The notes: generated from the sequence alone by a model not told the origin. Shown: positions 16,184-23,539, counted from the stretch's first letter. The stretch: 64,000 bases of DNA from Leifsonia xyli (GCA_001647635.1 CP014761.1:496001-560000); one strand, 5' to 3'. A program made the numbers and translations.

Positions 16184-16376
16184 GGCGGCACCTCACTTTC
16201 TGTCCCCACAGTTATGCGCGGGTCAGGCGGCTCAGCTGTAACAGCGTCACCGGAGGTCCCCGTCGGAAGAGACATCAACTGCCGTCGCCTACCGCTCCGA
16301 CCATCGGCTCCCGGTGTCCCAAAACTGGGGTGAGTGTTGTGGTCCGAGAACCCGCGCCGCGCTCATCGACCCCCGA

Positions 16377-16382
16377 TACGCT
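16377..16382 (+). promoter_or_regulatory. -10 box TACGCT, leaderless start at 16389
   Basis: TACGCT ends 6 bases before ATG; there is no ribosome site. Confidence 0.5.
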
Positions 16383-16388
16383 GGCGGA

Positions 16389-16568
16389 ATGGTCTCACCA
16401 AACACCCCGGTCCTCATGATCATTGCCACGATCGCGGCCTCGCTGCTCGGCATCATCATCTGGGTGTTGATCTGGTGGGCAATCATCCGTGGGGCAGTGT
16501 TGTCCGCGCTCAGAAAACACCATGCAGAGGTCCGCGGACCGGTTCAGGAGCTCTACCGCGGCGAGTAG
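16389..16568 (+). CDS. 59-residue single-helix membrane protein
   Basis: MVSPNTP then one long hydrophobic helix (LMIIATIAASLLGIIIWVLI) and a charged tail HHAEVRGPVQELYRGE. The frame is open upstream, but the ATG after the TACGCT box gives the natural protein. No family recognised. Confidence 0.6.
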   Translation: MVSPNTPVLMIIATIAASLLGIIIWVLIWWAIIRGAVLSALRKHHAEVRGPVQELYRGE

Positions 16569-16609
16569 CAATCTACTGGTGCTCGCGGGGCGAAGCGGTG
16601 ACTCTTGAT

Positions 16610-16849
16610 ATGGCCGTTCCGTCGTTCACGAGTCGATTTCGGCGGCGCTGTTGGTTACCGACCGCTGGCAGAACGCGCTTCGAAGGCGGTGAGCAGCTCG
16701 GCGACACGTTCGACACGGAGGAGGACGCGGTCGCTGACGGTCGGGAGGAAGCACAGTCTCGAGGCGCTGAGCATACGATTCGGAACAGCGACGGGACCAT
16801 CGGGGAGAAGAACTCGCACGGTCACGACCAGCGGAACATCCCCGGCTGA
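16610..16849 (+). CDS. DUF2188-like small protein
   Basis: A 79-residue protein. The C-terminal 55 residues match the DUF2188 pattern: FDTEEDAVADGREEAQSRGA, then EHTIRNSDGTIGEKNSHG. DUF2188 proteins are short and of unknown function. The usual N-terminal strand (HVVPxxGGW) is not clear here, so the head may be diverged or another small indel may be present. The start is uncertain; ATG and an upstream GTG are both possible. Confidence 0.55.
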   Translation: MAVPSFTSRFRRRCWLPTAGRTRFEGGEQLGDTFDTEEDAVADGREEAQSRGAEHTIRNSDGTIGEKNSHGHDQRNIPG

Positions 16850-16980
16850 CAGCTGCCTTTCGCGGCTGCCCCTGGTGGGGCATGGTGGATCTCGCCCGGG
16901 GCGGCGCCGCGTCCACCCTTCTCCCGGCCGGTGCGGCGCCGCTCACGGCCCAGCGTGCAGCGTGCAGACTGGCACGGGCG

Positions 16981-16986
16981 TACCAT
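16981..16986 (+). promoter_or_regulatory. -10 box TACCAT, leaderless start at 16994
   Basis: TACCAT ends 7 bases before ATG of the first gene in a four-gene overlapping run. Confidence 0.5.
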
Positions 16987-16993
16987 CTGCCGC

Positions 16994-17119
16994 ATGCCGC
17001 TACTCCTGGTACTGGGCATCGTTGCCTTGATGGCTGTCTTCGCCGTCACCGGCGGCCGCGACGAGGCCCGCGCGCTCCGGAAAGCGGCAACTGCACGAGC
17101 GCGGAGGAATAGGCCGTGA
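16994..17119 (+). CDS. 41-residue membrane protein, first of an overlapping run
   Basis: One hydrophobic helix (LLLVLGIVALMAVFAV) then a basic tail (RALRKAATARARRNRP). Leaderless start. Its stop overlaps the next start as GTGA. The run 16994-17799 packs four small membrane genes with overlaps at each junction, which suggests fixed stoichiometry. Confidence 0.6.
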   Translation: MPLLLVLGIVALMAVFAVTGGRDEARALRKAATARARRNRP

Positions 17120-17328
17120 CTGCCTTGCCGCGCCGCAACGGCGGGATGCTGTACCTCCAGATCGGAACGGCGATGGTGCTCGGTATCGGTGCCGTCCTCC
17201 TCGGAGTGCTCGCACCCCCGCCCAACGGACTGGGGTGGCTCGTCATCCTCATCGGCGGAGTCATGATCCTGGCCGGACTAGGCGGCGCCGTCTACGCGTT
17301 CGCCCGGACCCGTGGCGGCACCCGGTGA
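17116..17328 (+). CDS. 70-residue two-helix membrane protein
   Basis: GTG start coupled to the preceding stop. Two hydrophobic helices separated by PPPNGLG, and a short basic tail FARTRGGTR. Its own stop overlaps the next GTG in the same way. Unknown function. Confidence 0.62.
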   Translation: MTALPRRNGGMLYLQIGTAMVLGIGAVLLGVLAPPPNGLGWLVILIGGVMILAGLGGAVYAFARTRGGTR

Positions 17329-17582
17329 GTTCCCGGCACGTGGCAACCCGCTCTCGTCGTGACACCGTCGTCGGCTGGTGGCTGATCGCGGGCGGCCTGG
17401 CTGTCGCCGCTGTTGGTCTCACGTGTCTGGCGACGTACCGGGCCGCGGGTGACGGCACGTGGCTGTCGGCCACGCTCCACTTCGCTGGGTTCGCTTCCGC
17501 GGCGGGTGCGTCGGCCTTGGTCGGTACCGGGGTCCGAACGCTACGGCAGCGCGACGGAGATCGAGCGCCTGATGACCGTTGA
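17325..17582 (+). CDS. 85-residue two-helix membrane protein
   Basis: GTG start overlapping the previous stop (GTGA). Basic head, helix GWWLIAGGLAVAAVGLTCLA, an external loop and a second helix, then an acidic-basic tail. It overlaps the next gene by 11 bases. Unknown function. Confidence 0.6.
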   Translation: MSSRHVATRSRRDTVVGWWLIAGGLAVAAVGLTCLATYRAAGDGTWLSATLHFAGFASAAGASALVGTGVRTLRQRDGDRAPDDR

Positions 17583-17799
17583 CCCGTCTACGCCAGAAGG
17601 GCGTCCCCGGACTCGGCGCGGCATCTGGGTCGTCGCCGCCGTGCTCGTCTTCTTCGTGCTGCAGGGCCTGCTGTATCGTTGGGCGCTCACAACTGGGTCG
17701 CCCGGCGCATGGGTCTCCTGGGCCTTGTTCGTGGCCGCCGCGGCGGCGGGGTTCGTGGTCGAGTCGCTGGCGGAGCGGCGGCGGCGGCGTCAACGGTGA
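17572..17799 (+). CDS. 75-residue two-helix membrane protein (paralogue of 6271)
   Basis: Same length and layout as the protein at 6271: MTVDPSTPEGRPRTRRG, two helices, then FVVESLAERRRRRQR. Here it ends a four-gene overlapping run, whereas the other copy follows a DUF2510 gene. Retention of the family in two settings suggests a portable unit of unknown role. Confidence 0.7.
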   Translation: MTVDPSTPEGRPRTRRGIWVVAAVLVFFVLQGLLYRWALTTGSPGAWVSWALFVAAAAAGFVVESLAERRRRRQR

Positions 17800-17842
17800 G
17801 CTGAGGTGCTCTCTGCTACGTTTCGAGCAGGGGGGTAGACCG

Positions 17843-18259
17843 ATGCGACGAACGATCTTCACGGTGGTGCTGGCAGCGTCGGCCGTCATGTTGAGCGGGT
17901 GTGTTGGTGCGGCGACACCGTTCGATCAGGCTCGCACCGCTGACGACACGGTCCCGCCGGTCGCGGTGAAGTACATCGAGAACGCCGACATCAACTCGTC
18001 CAGGTATCAGGGTGACGCGGACGGTCACGCGCTGTACCTGCTGCGGGGCACCGGTGAGATGAAGGCCTGCCTCGTCTACACAGACGGGACAGCGGACGGG
18101 TCGTTCGCGTCGTGCAGCGGTGGCGGCTGGTTGAAAGTGTCTCCATCGGACGGCGCGGAGTTCGTAGTGCAGCTTTCCGGTTTCAGTGACCAGCCTGGTG
18201 CGGGCGAAGTCCAGGTCTCACCGTGGGTACGGCAGACCAGGCAGGGGCGAGACGAGTAG
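17843..18259 (+). CDS. Secreted lipoprotein, unknown
   Basis: A 138-residue lipoprotein. Strong ribosome site (AGGGGGG) 7 bases before ATG and a TACGTT box about 20 bases upstream, so this one has a leader. Lipobox LSGC. The mature domain has two Cys (KACLVY, ASCSGGG) and a beta-rich character. No family recognised. Confidence 0.75.
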   Translation: MRRTIFTVVLAASAVMLSGCVGAATPFDQARTADDTVPPVAVKYIENADINSSRYQGDADGHALYLLRGTGEMKACLVYTDGTADGSFASCSGGGWLKVSPSDGAEFVVQLSGFSDQPGAGEVQVSPWVRQTRQGRDE

Positions 18260-18293
18260 TCGCGATCGCGCCGGCAAGCAGCGGCCGCCAGGG

Positions 18294-19049
18294 TCATCGT
18301 CCGCCGAAGAGCCGGCGCAGCCATCCCTTCGACGGCTCCGGGGTGGGCGCTTCCGCAGAGACCGGCTTCGGTTCCGGTTCCGGTTCCTCAGCTTCCGGTT
18401 CACCGACGACGAGGAGGTCGATGTGGATTGCCGTGACCGTTCCGTCGGCGGCAACTGACTGCAGGAGTGGGTAGAAGCCGTCGCCCCAGCCGGAGTGGGA
18501 GAGCACGAGGTTCTCACCGTCGGTGGCCCGCGGAAGGACAATGTTGGCGGTGCCCGCCGGGTATGGGCTGTCGGCGTCCATCTGCGCGAACCACCCGTCG
18601 GCCCCGCCGGTGTCGAACACATCTGAGTACCAGTCCGAGTCCTCGGCAGGCATGCACCGCGGGATCGCGTCCGCGTCGACGAACGCGACGGTACCCGCGT
18701 CAACACCGACGCCCCAGAACCGCCCGTCACCCGGCCTACCGGTTTCCTTCGGCGCCGCTTCGACCAAGGCCGGCTCGGCACCGGAAAGCAACACGGAGAG
18801 GTACGCCTCCCGCATGTGCGATCCGTCCTGGGCCTGCGACACATCGGCGACGGTCACGAACACCGGATACCGGCCCGGCCGGACCGGAACCACGACCTGG
18901 TCCTCTAGATACGCGAACGGATCACACACGCCGAGACGGCCAGACGCGACATTTAACTCACCGAGGTCTACGACGGAGAGTCGAACTCGACGCCCATCGG
19001 GAAGGGGTGCCAGGCCAGTCGAGAGGGCGTGAAGTTCGCTGAGGTCCAC
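18294..19049 (-). CDS. DUF4241-like protein
   Basis: A 251-residue soluble protein with GTG start. Features that recall DUF4241: RPGRYPVFVTVADV near residue 57, the REAYLSVLLS strand, and GVGVDAGTVAFVDADAI followed by an acidic DSDWYSDVFD segment. The C terminus carries a Pro/Glu-rich linker and the basic end GWLRRLFGGR. DUF4241 proteins often behave like immunity or toxin-associated proteins in other bacteria; no toxin is recognisable next to it. Confidence 0.7.
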   Translation of the reverse strand: MDLSELHALSTGLAPLPDGRRVRLSVVDLGELNVASGRLGVCDPFAYLEDQVVVPVRPGRYPVFVTVADVSQAQDGSHMREAYLSVLLSGAEPALVEAAPKETGRPGDGRFWGVGVDAGTVAFVDADAIPRCMPAEDSDWYSDVFDTGGADGWFAQMDADSPYPAGTANIVLPRATDGENLVLSHSGWGDGFYPLLQSVAADGTVTAIHIDLLVVGEPEAEEPEPEPKPVSAEAPTPEPSKGWLRRLFGGR

Positions 19050-19116
19050 GCTTCATAATCGCGGTGCATGCATTCCGCCCGCCCACGACACGCTCGGCAT
19101 CGGTTGGAGGTGCGCC

Positions 19117-19190
19117 AGGTCGTCGCCGCTGCGGTAGCCGGGTTCGTGGTCGACTCGCTGGCGGAGCGGCGACGCAGACGGGGCGGATAG
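19117..19190 (+). pseudogene. 3' fragment of the 6271-family membrane gene
   Basis: The end of the family is recognisable (VAGFVVDSLAERRRRRGG, then TAG), but the start codon and first helix are missing. It belongs to the repeat of about 180 bp shared with 6436-6611. Confidence 0.65.
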
Positions 19191-19198
19191 CGTGCGGG

Positions 19199-19204
19199 TA
19201 TTAT
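19199..19204 (+). promoter_or_regulatory. -10 box TATTAT, leaderless start at 19212
   Basis: Near-consensus TATTAT ends 7 bases before GTG, matching TACTAT at 6506. Confidence 0.55.
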
Positions 19205-19211
19205 CCGGGGC

Positions 19212-19304
19212 GTGTCCATGTGGCGGCCATACGAGCGAGCGATCTATACCGTCCTGGCGGTCGTCGCGATCGTGGTCGGTCTGAAGCTGTTGGGTGTTTG
19301 GTAA
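19212..19304 (+). CDS. 30-residue hydrophobic peptide, second copy
   Basis: Same protein as at 6519 apart from residue 3 (Met for Arg), so an internal ATG at 19218 is also possible (28 residues). Conservation of the peptide with silent drift, and of the promoter spacing, supports expression. The flanking 75-residue partner is broken here, so the peptide is kept without it. Confidence 0.58.
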   Translation: MSMWRPYERAIYTVLAVVAIVVGLKLLGVW

Positions 19305-19319
19305 GCGGGTTCCGTCGTC

Positions 19320-19547
19320 TTAGGGATCGCGGCGGAGAACCAGAAGGCGCACAGCAGCTCCTGCGGCGACCACCACGAAGACGGCCGCGATCGCCAATCC
19401 CACGAACGGCCCCTTTGGGTCCGTGAACGCGAGCAGCACCCCCAGCCCGGCCGCGATTACCGCGAAGAACACGGTGAGTCGGGCTGCGAAGACCTGGAAC
19501 TCCTGGTTGCCGCGACGCCCGCCATCGCGACGGGCTGGACCGCTCAT
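19320..19547 (-). CDS. 75-residue membrane protein, last gene of a six-gene operon
   Basis: ATG overlaps the upstream stop (ATGA). Basic head MSGPARRDGGRRGNQEFQ, then two helices and the tail VLRRDP. It closes a leftward operon of six small membrane genes that begins at 20922. Confidence 0.65.
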   Translation of the reverse strand: MSGPARRDGGRRGNQEFQVFAARLTVFFAVIAAGLGVLLAFTDPKGPFVGLAIAAVFVVVAAGAAVRLLVLRRDP

Positions 19548-19971
19548 CGGGATTGCCTGTCGTCGGTGGCCTTGCGGAGGAGGAAGTACCCACCGACTGC
19601 GAGGGCGATGAAGAACAGCCCGGTGAGTACGCCGCGCGTGGAGGCGCCGATGACGCCGAGGACGAGGAGAACGATTCCGCTGAGAAGGAACCCGGCGGAG
19701 ACCACGTACGGAATCCACTTGTTGATCGCGGATGGTTTCCCGTCCGGCGCTCGCCCGCACGACGGCCGCCGGTGCGGATGTTGGCTCGCCCGCTGATACC
19801 GAGTAGGACGAAGCCCGCGAGCATGATCGCAACCGACACGAGGGCGAGCCATAGACCCGCGTGCAACGCCCCGATCACGGCGAGCCCGATAAGCCCGACC
19901 ACGATGACGCCGACGGACACCCACATGGTCGGGCGGATCCATGCCGGTTGCGGTTCGCTGCTATTCGTCAT
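19544..19971 (-). pseudogene. Four-helix membrane protein split by a frameshift
   Basis: The first part (MTNSSEPQPAW, two helices, SGRANIRTGGRR) and the second (DGKPSAINKW, two helices, LLRKATDDRQSR) lie in different frames. One missing base between about 19740 and 19790 would join them into a 142-residue protein. Total length is one short of a multiple of three, and both ends overlap their operon neighbours normally. Pseudogene or assembly error. Confidence 0.6.
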
Positions 19972-20218
19972 CGTCAGAACTCGCATTCGATTCGTTCTGC
20001 AACTCGCGTCGACGCCGGCGCCACAGAGCCGTCAGCTGAACGGCGCTTCCCAAGACGATGAGGGCGAAGACGGTCGTGATGATGGCGGGAGCCCACTGGT
20101 GAGTCCCGGAGATTCTGATCCAGCCGAGGATGCCGGTCACCACGATGAGAGCCCCGCACGCCCAAATGAGCCCGAGAAGGATACGAATGCTCCACCGTGG
20201 GTCCCGTGGCTTGATCAT
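19961..20218 (-). CDS. 85-residue two-helix membrane protein
   Basis: MIKPRDPRWSIR start overlapping the upstream stop as ATGA. Two helices, then a basic RRRRREL stretch and an acidic end SSDDDE. Overlaps the following gene's start by 11 bases. Unknown function. Confidence 0.68.
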   Translation of the reverse strand: MIKPRDPRWSIRILLGLIWACGALIVVTGILGWIRISGTHQWAPAIITTVFALIVLGSAVQLTALWRRRRRELQNESNASSDDDE

Positions 20219-20433
20219 GAGCGGTTCCAACGGCGGGCCAGGTACCAGACCGCCCACCACGAGTAGGCGGTGAGCACGATGAGCACGACATACACGCTAG
20301 CCACAAACCAGTTCTTCCCGGGGAGCCACACGATCGTGAAGAACAGCAGCAGCAGCGTGGACAGGGCTGCGTAGAACCACGCTATCTGTGGGTTCGACCA
20401 CGCCAGCCACCACGGCCGTCTACCGTTAGCCAT
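20215..20433 (-). CDS. 72-residue two-helix membrane protein
   Basis: MANGRRPWWLAWSNPQ head with three Trp, two helices and YLARRWNRS tail. Overlaps the upstream gene by 8 bases and the downstream gene by 4. Unknown function. Confidence 0.66.
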   Translation of the reverse strand: MANGRRPWWLAWSNPQIAWFYAALSTLLLLFFTIVWLPGKNWFVASVYVVLIVLTAYSWWAVWYLARRWNRS

Positions 20434-20683
20434 CGTCGCGGTCCCCGATTTGAGGCGGCCGGCCGTCTAAGGCACGGCCACGATCTCGTCGCCGCCATCC
20501 GAGCGTTGTGCCGGCGAACGTCAGGAGCGCTGAGGCGATGAGGATTAAACAGGCAGTCCAGAGCGCCGTGCTGTGCCGTTCCGCCGCTTGGATGCTGGCG
20601 TAGACGGCGATGTTGAGAGCGACCACACCACCGGCACTTGCCCAGATGATGAAGGAGGGCCTCGGGGCGTTGCGTCGGGTCAC
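20426..20683 (-). CDS. 85-residue two-helix membrane protein
   Basis: GTG start overlapping the upstream stop (GTGA). Two helices and a long basic-acidic tail (GWRRRDRGRALDGRPPQ). It shares no clear family with its neighbours beyond size and topology. Confidence 0.66.
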   Translation of the reverse strand: MTRRNAPRPSFIIWASAGGVVALNIAVYASIQAAERHSTALWTACLILIASALLTFAGTTLGWRRRDRGRALDGRPPQIGDRDDG

Positions 20684-20922
20684 GATGCGTCCCCGTCCTC
20701 ACGGTGCCGCTGCTCCCAGAGCGCGACAGCCCACAACCAGATGGCGAGAATCGCCCCGACGACGCTGATGGCAGCGAACCACCAATTGCCGTGTCTCAGC
20801 GAGGTCAACAGCCCGCTGCCCGCAGAGATGGTCAGGAACAGCGCCATGAGCAGCGTGTACCAGCGTCCGCGCCCGCCGCGGGCTCGCGCCCACCACGGCT
20901 TCTTCGTCGGCGCACCGGTCAC
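20680..20922 (-). CDS. 80-residue membrane protein, first gene of the six-gene operon
   Basis: GTG start 7 bases after TACAGT. Head VTGAPTKKPWWARARGGRGR, two helices, tail WEQRHREDGDAS. It opens the operon 20922 to 19320 in which every junction overlaps. The frame is open upstream, but the promoter placement fixes the start. Confidence 0.68.
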   Translation of the reverse strand: MTGAPTKKPWWARARGGRGRWYTLLMALFLTISAGSGLLTSLRHGNWWFAAISVVGAILAIWLWAVALWEQRHREDGDAS

Positions 20923-20929
20923 GGGTCGG

Positions 20930-20935
20930 ACTGTA
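20930..20935 (-). promoter_or_regulatory. -10 box TACAGT for the six-gene operon
   Basis: TACAGT on the minus strand ends 7 bases before the GTG at 20922. It faces the box at 20965 across 29 bases, so the two divergent promoters overlap. Confidence 0.55.
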
Positions 20936-20964
20936 CTCCCGAGCTGCGCGCCTGGGGGCGGGCG

Positions 20965-20970
20965 TAGCAT
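20965..20970 (+). promoter_or_regulatory. -10 box TAGCAT, leaderless start at 20977
   Basis: TAGCAT ends 6 bases before ATG. Divergent from the six-gene operon promoter. Confidence 0.55.
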
Positions 20971-20976
20971 GCCTTC

Positions 20977-21243
20977 ATGGCAGAGCCCCAGTCACCGCGT
21001 GGATTTCTCGGGTGGCTTCGTGAGCACTATGTCGGCTGGCAGATCGGTGTGGCCTGCTTCTGGGGCCTGTTCGCTGTCTGTTACGCGTTCCTTGTCGTCG
21101 CGGACCCCTCGGACGGCCTCCACGTCTTCATGCTCGTCCTCGCCATTGTGGTCTGCGGCCTGACGACGGCCGGGGTTCTGCTCGAGCGCCGCCGACGGCG
21201 AAAGCAGCCAAGCGGGGAAAAGACAGACGACGCGGGCGGATAA
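20977..21243 (+). CDS. 88-residue two-helix membrane protein
   Basis: MAEPQSPRGFLGWLREHY, two helices joined by the loop VVADPSDGLH, then ERRRRRKQPSGEKTDD. Divergent from the six-gene operon with a shared promoter region of 54 bases, so probably co-regulated. Unknown function. Confidence 0.68.
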   Translation: MAEPQSPRGFLGWLREHYVGWQIGVACFWGLFAVCYAFLVVADPSDGLHVFMLVLAIVVCGLTTAGVLLERRRRRKQPSGEKTDDAGG

Positions 21244-21262
21244 GAGGCGGTTCCCGCGCCTG

Positions 21263-21454
21263 TCATGGACGGCGTTTGTCTCGGAAGCCTGCCCATAGAC
21301 AGAGCCCGATGCCTGCGGCGAACGGGACCGCACCGGCAAGCCGCCAAGCCACCTCGGGACCGAAGGCCAGCAGCAGCGCGCCACCAAGCCACAGCAGCAC
21401 CCCCAACACGAACCAGAGCTTGAGGTCGGCGCGGCGCGTCTTCGGGTCGGTCAC
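21263..21454 (-). CDS. 63-residue membrane protein, VTDPKTRR family
   Basis: GTG start. VTDPKTRRADLKLW head, two helices and the tail FRDKRRP. Shares the head motif and promoter spacing with the genes at 7155 and 21760. Unknown function. Confidence 0.66.
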   Translation of the reverse strand: MTDPKTRRADLKLWFVLGVLLWLGGALLLAFGPEVAWRLAGAVPFAAGIGLCLWAGFRDKRRP

Positions 21455-21462
21455 GAGACGCG

Positions 21463-21468
21463 ACTGTA
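21463..21468 (-). promoter_or_regulatory. -10 box TACAGT, leaderless start at 21454
   Basis: TACAGT ends 8 bases before the GTG on the minus strand. Confidence 0.5.
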
Positions 21469-21493
21469 CTCCCGGGGGACAGGACGGTGGTCG

Positions 21494-21760
21494 TTACAGG
21501 AAGATGAGCAGCGTCCCGGCGATGATGGCGGCGATGCACACCCCGATGACGAAGCCTTGCACGCGGCGGCTCTTCCAGGCGCTGCCGCGGGCCCGGCCGA
21601 CGAGCGCTGCGATAACGCCGACGGCCAGCGCGACCAGAAGCACGGTGAGCAGAATGCTTGTGAGCCGGCCTCCGCTGTCTCTTGCAGCCGTCTGCGCGCC
21701 CAGCATGCCGGCGCCGGCCCACGCGGCCGCATGGAGGGCGTGCGTTTTCGGGTCGGTCAC
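21494..21760 (-). CDS. 88-residue membrane protein, VTDPKT family
   Basis: VTDPKTHALHAAAW head, then three hydrophobic segments with a basic loop (GSAWKSRRVQ) between the last two. GTG start 7 bases after TAAAGT. Beyond the head it does not resemble the other VTDPKT proteins. Confidence 0.65.
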   Translation of the reverse strand: MTDPKTHALHAAAWAGAGMLGAQTAARDSGGRLTSILLTVLLVALAVGVIAALVGRARGSAWKSRRVQGFVIGVCIAAIIAGTLLIFL

Positions 21761-21767
21761 GGCTCGC

Positions 21768-21773
21768 ACTTTA
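21768..21773 (-). promoter_or_regulatory. -10 box TAAAGT, leaderless start at 21760
   Basis: TAAAGT ends 7 bases before the GTG on the minus strand. Confidence 0.55.
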
Positions 21774-21791
21774 CCCGCGGCCCTCCCCGGT

Positions 21792-22406
21792 TCACCCGAA
21801 CAGCGACTGCAGTAGCCTCGGCGTGTACGTTTCCGGGCCGGCGTTGTTCCAGTTGGACGCGATCCAGTCGCCGTGACCGAGGTACTGCGATTCGCCGATC
21901 GACCGGCCCGTGTGGGAGTCGTTCGTCAAGCACCACTCGCCGTCGTAGATCGCGCTGCATCCCCAGTTGAGCTGTTCCATGCGGGTGATCGCCGCTTGCG
22001 CGGTTGCCGCGTCGACGTGGCGGAACTGGGTGGTCAAGAACGTGTCGGTCGGGCCGTTCGCCGGCGCCCAGTCGCAGATGATGCCGGGGTCCTGGGACAG
22101 CATCGGGGCGAGTGTCGAGTCGTAGCTGCCGTAGCCGCTCGCATCCGCCCGAGGTGCCCGCGACCCGGACTTCCAGGGCGGGTTGAGGACGAGCGACCCG
22201 TCCGGTGACACGAACGTGGTGAGTCCGGAGAAGAACGCCTTGCAGCTCGTGGGTAGCCCGTCCACGACGGCGGGCGTTGCCGACCCCGTCGGAGAGCTCG
22301 GGCCGTGGGCCACCGCGGATTGGGTCGGCGCGCTCGTTGCCGCCGCGGTGCAGCCAGCGAGGGAAAGCGCGATGAGACCGACGACCGCTGACCTTGCGAG
22401 CTTCAC
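21792..22406 (-). CDS. Secreted lipoprotein, 204 residues
   Basis: GTG start; signal peptide with lipobox LAGC; Ala/Ser/Thr/Pro linker; then a mature domain of about 150 residues with four Cys (PTSCKAFF, IICDW, WGCSAIYDGEWCL). The C terminus reads NWNNAGPETYTPRLLQSLFG. It looks like a compact secreted domain stabilised by disulfides. No family recognised. Confidence 0.76.
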   Translation of the reverse strand: MKLARSAVVGLIALSLAGCTAAATSAPTQSAVAHGPSSPTGSATPAVVDGLPTSCKAFFSGLTTFVSPDGSLVLNPPWKSGSRAPRADASGYGSYDSTLAPMLSQDPGIICDWAPANGPTDTFLTTQFRHVDAATAQAAITRMEQLNWGCSAIYDGEWCLTNDSHTGRSIGESQYLGHGDWIASNWNNAGPETYTPRLLQSLFG

Positions 22407-22413
22407 GCGGGCA

Positions 22414-22419
22414 ACCCTA
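22414..22419 (-). promoter_or_regulatory. -10 box TAGGGT, leaderless start at 22406
   Basis: TAGGGT ends 7 bases before the GTG on the minus strand. Confidence 0.45.
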
Positions 22420-22436
22420 GCGGACGCCGTCCCTTC

Positions 22437-22673
22437 CTATCGGCGACGTTGCGTCCTCGCCACGAGCACGATAACGACCACCACGACAGCAATCGTGGCG
22501 AGGACTGAAAGCCAGACCGCGTCCGGAATCGGGCCGTATGCCACCGTGTCGTGGCATTCTTGCCCTTGGGGCGGCGCTGTCGCGCACGACGCTCGCAGCA
22601 GCAGCTGGGTCATCGCTCCGACACCTGTGACTGCGCCCGGCGCGCGGATACCGTCGAGCCGGATCCTGCACAT
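22437..22673 (-). CDS. 78-residue membrane protein
   Basis: The ATG starts 3 bases after the upstream stop. A Cys-containing head (CATAPPQGQEC) probably lies outside, then one helix and the tail ARTQRRR. An internal ATG at 22613 is the alternative start. Third gene of the unit that begins at 23539. Confidence 0.55.
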   Translation of the reverse strand: MCRIRLDGIRAPGAVTGVGAMTQLLLRASCATAPPQGQECHDTVAYGPIPDAVWLSVLATIAVVVVVIVLVARTQRRR

Positions 22674-22676
22674 GCG

Positions 22677-23027
22677 TCATCGCCGCAGCCACCCGAGGAC
22701 TGATAGTCCTGCGTTGGAGAACCGGACCCAGTAGAGGATCGCGAGCAGTGCGCACGCGGGCAGCCCGACAGCGAGCGGCAACGCCCGCGCCCAAGCCGGC
22801 AGGAGTGTCATCGCACCGACAGTGCCCGCCAGGACGTAGCCGAACACTGCGAGCAAGACGACGCCGATCGACAGATCACGTCGCTGCGCGACCGTGTCAT
22901 CCTTCGGTGCGGCAAAGCGCACCAGCACGGTGACGATCCGTCGACGGAAGAGGATCACGGCGGTTGCCACGATCAGCACCCAGCCGGTCGAGGCGAGCGT
23001 CGCGATCGGGGAGGCGAGGGCGTTCAC
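22677..23027 (-). CDS. 116-residue membrane protein
   Basis: GTG overlaps the upstream stop (GTGA). One helix (TGWVLIVATAVILF), a basic-acidic loop (RFAAPKDDTVAQRRD) and two or three further helices. Unknown; coupled to the DUF-like protein at 23024. Confidence 0.65.
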   Translation of the reverse strand: MNALASPIATLASTGWVLIVATAVILFRRRIVTVLVRFAAPKDDTVAQRRDLSIGVVLLAVFGYVLAGTVGAMTLLPAWARALPLAVGLPACALLAILYWVRFSNAGLSVLGWLRR

Positions 23028-23539
23028 TGGGTCGCTCCTTCGGGGTGAGCCGAGACGATCGCCCGTGGCTCGTCCGGCCATCCGAGCCACCCGCGGACGT
23101 CCATCTCGTAAGGGGTACCGACGTGGAGTGACCGCCCGAGCGTTTCTGCTTCCTGTTCGTCGAGCCCGCCGCCGCCTCCGGTGACTTGCAGCTGCCCGCA
23201 GGTGGTGGTGTCGATGTCGTAGACGGTGCCGAGGTACCCAGACTTCCCGTAGGTGTCGTGGTGGGTGTTCCCGTCGACGACGCAGACCATGTCTGTTTTG
23301 GTCTGCCACCAGATGTTCGATGCGACAGCCTCCACACCGAGGCCGACGAAAGTGAGACCGACCACGGTGATTGCGGTGATGCTCGTAATGAAGCTGAGCC
23401 GTCGCACCCACGGTTTCGTATTCGGTCCGAACCCTTGTCGGGCATCCAGTGAGTTCGCGAACTGCTCCGGCGTCCGCTTGTCCAGCGGGACCATCTCCAA
23501 CCCGGCCTGCAACCGGTCCGCGAGCGTCTTGCGTGGCAT
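23024..23539 (-). CDS. 171-residue membrane protein, paralogue of 27502
   Basis: ATG with a strong GAGGAGG site. Head KTLADRLQAGLEMVPLDKRT, one helix near residue 60, then an external domain with VCVVDGNTHH, YGKSGYLGT, CGQLQVT, RSLHVG and RGWLGWPDEPRAI. The protein at 27502 shares all of these blocks (YSKSGFLGT, CGDLQVT, RSLHVGETY, RGWNGWP), so they form a family. Two conserved Cys flank the middle of the external part. Function unknown. Confidence 0.75.
   Translation of the reverse strand: MPRKTLADRLQAGLEMVPLDKRTPEQFANSLDARQGFGPNTKPWVRRLSFITSITAITVVGLTFVGLGVEAVASNIWWQTKTDMVCVVDGNTHHDTYGKSGYLGTVYDIDTTTCGQLQVTGGGGGLDEQEAETLGRSLHVGTPYEMDVRGWLGWPDEPRAIVSAHPEGATQ

Larger units (their letters stand above)
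19121..19304 (+). repeat. Second copy of a ~180-bp repeat (first copy 6436-6611)
   Basis: The segment covers the 3' end of the 75-residue gene, the -10 box and the whole hydrophobic-peptide gene. Differences between the copies are scattered and mainly at third codon positions. Confidence 0.75.
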
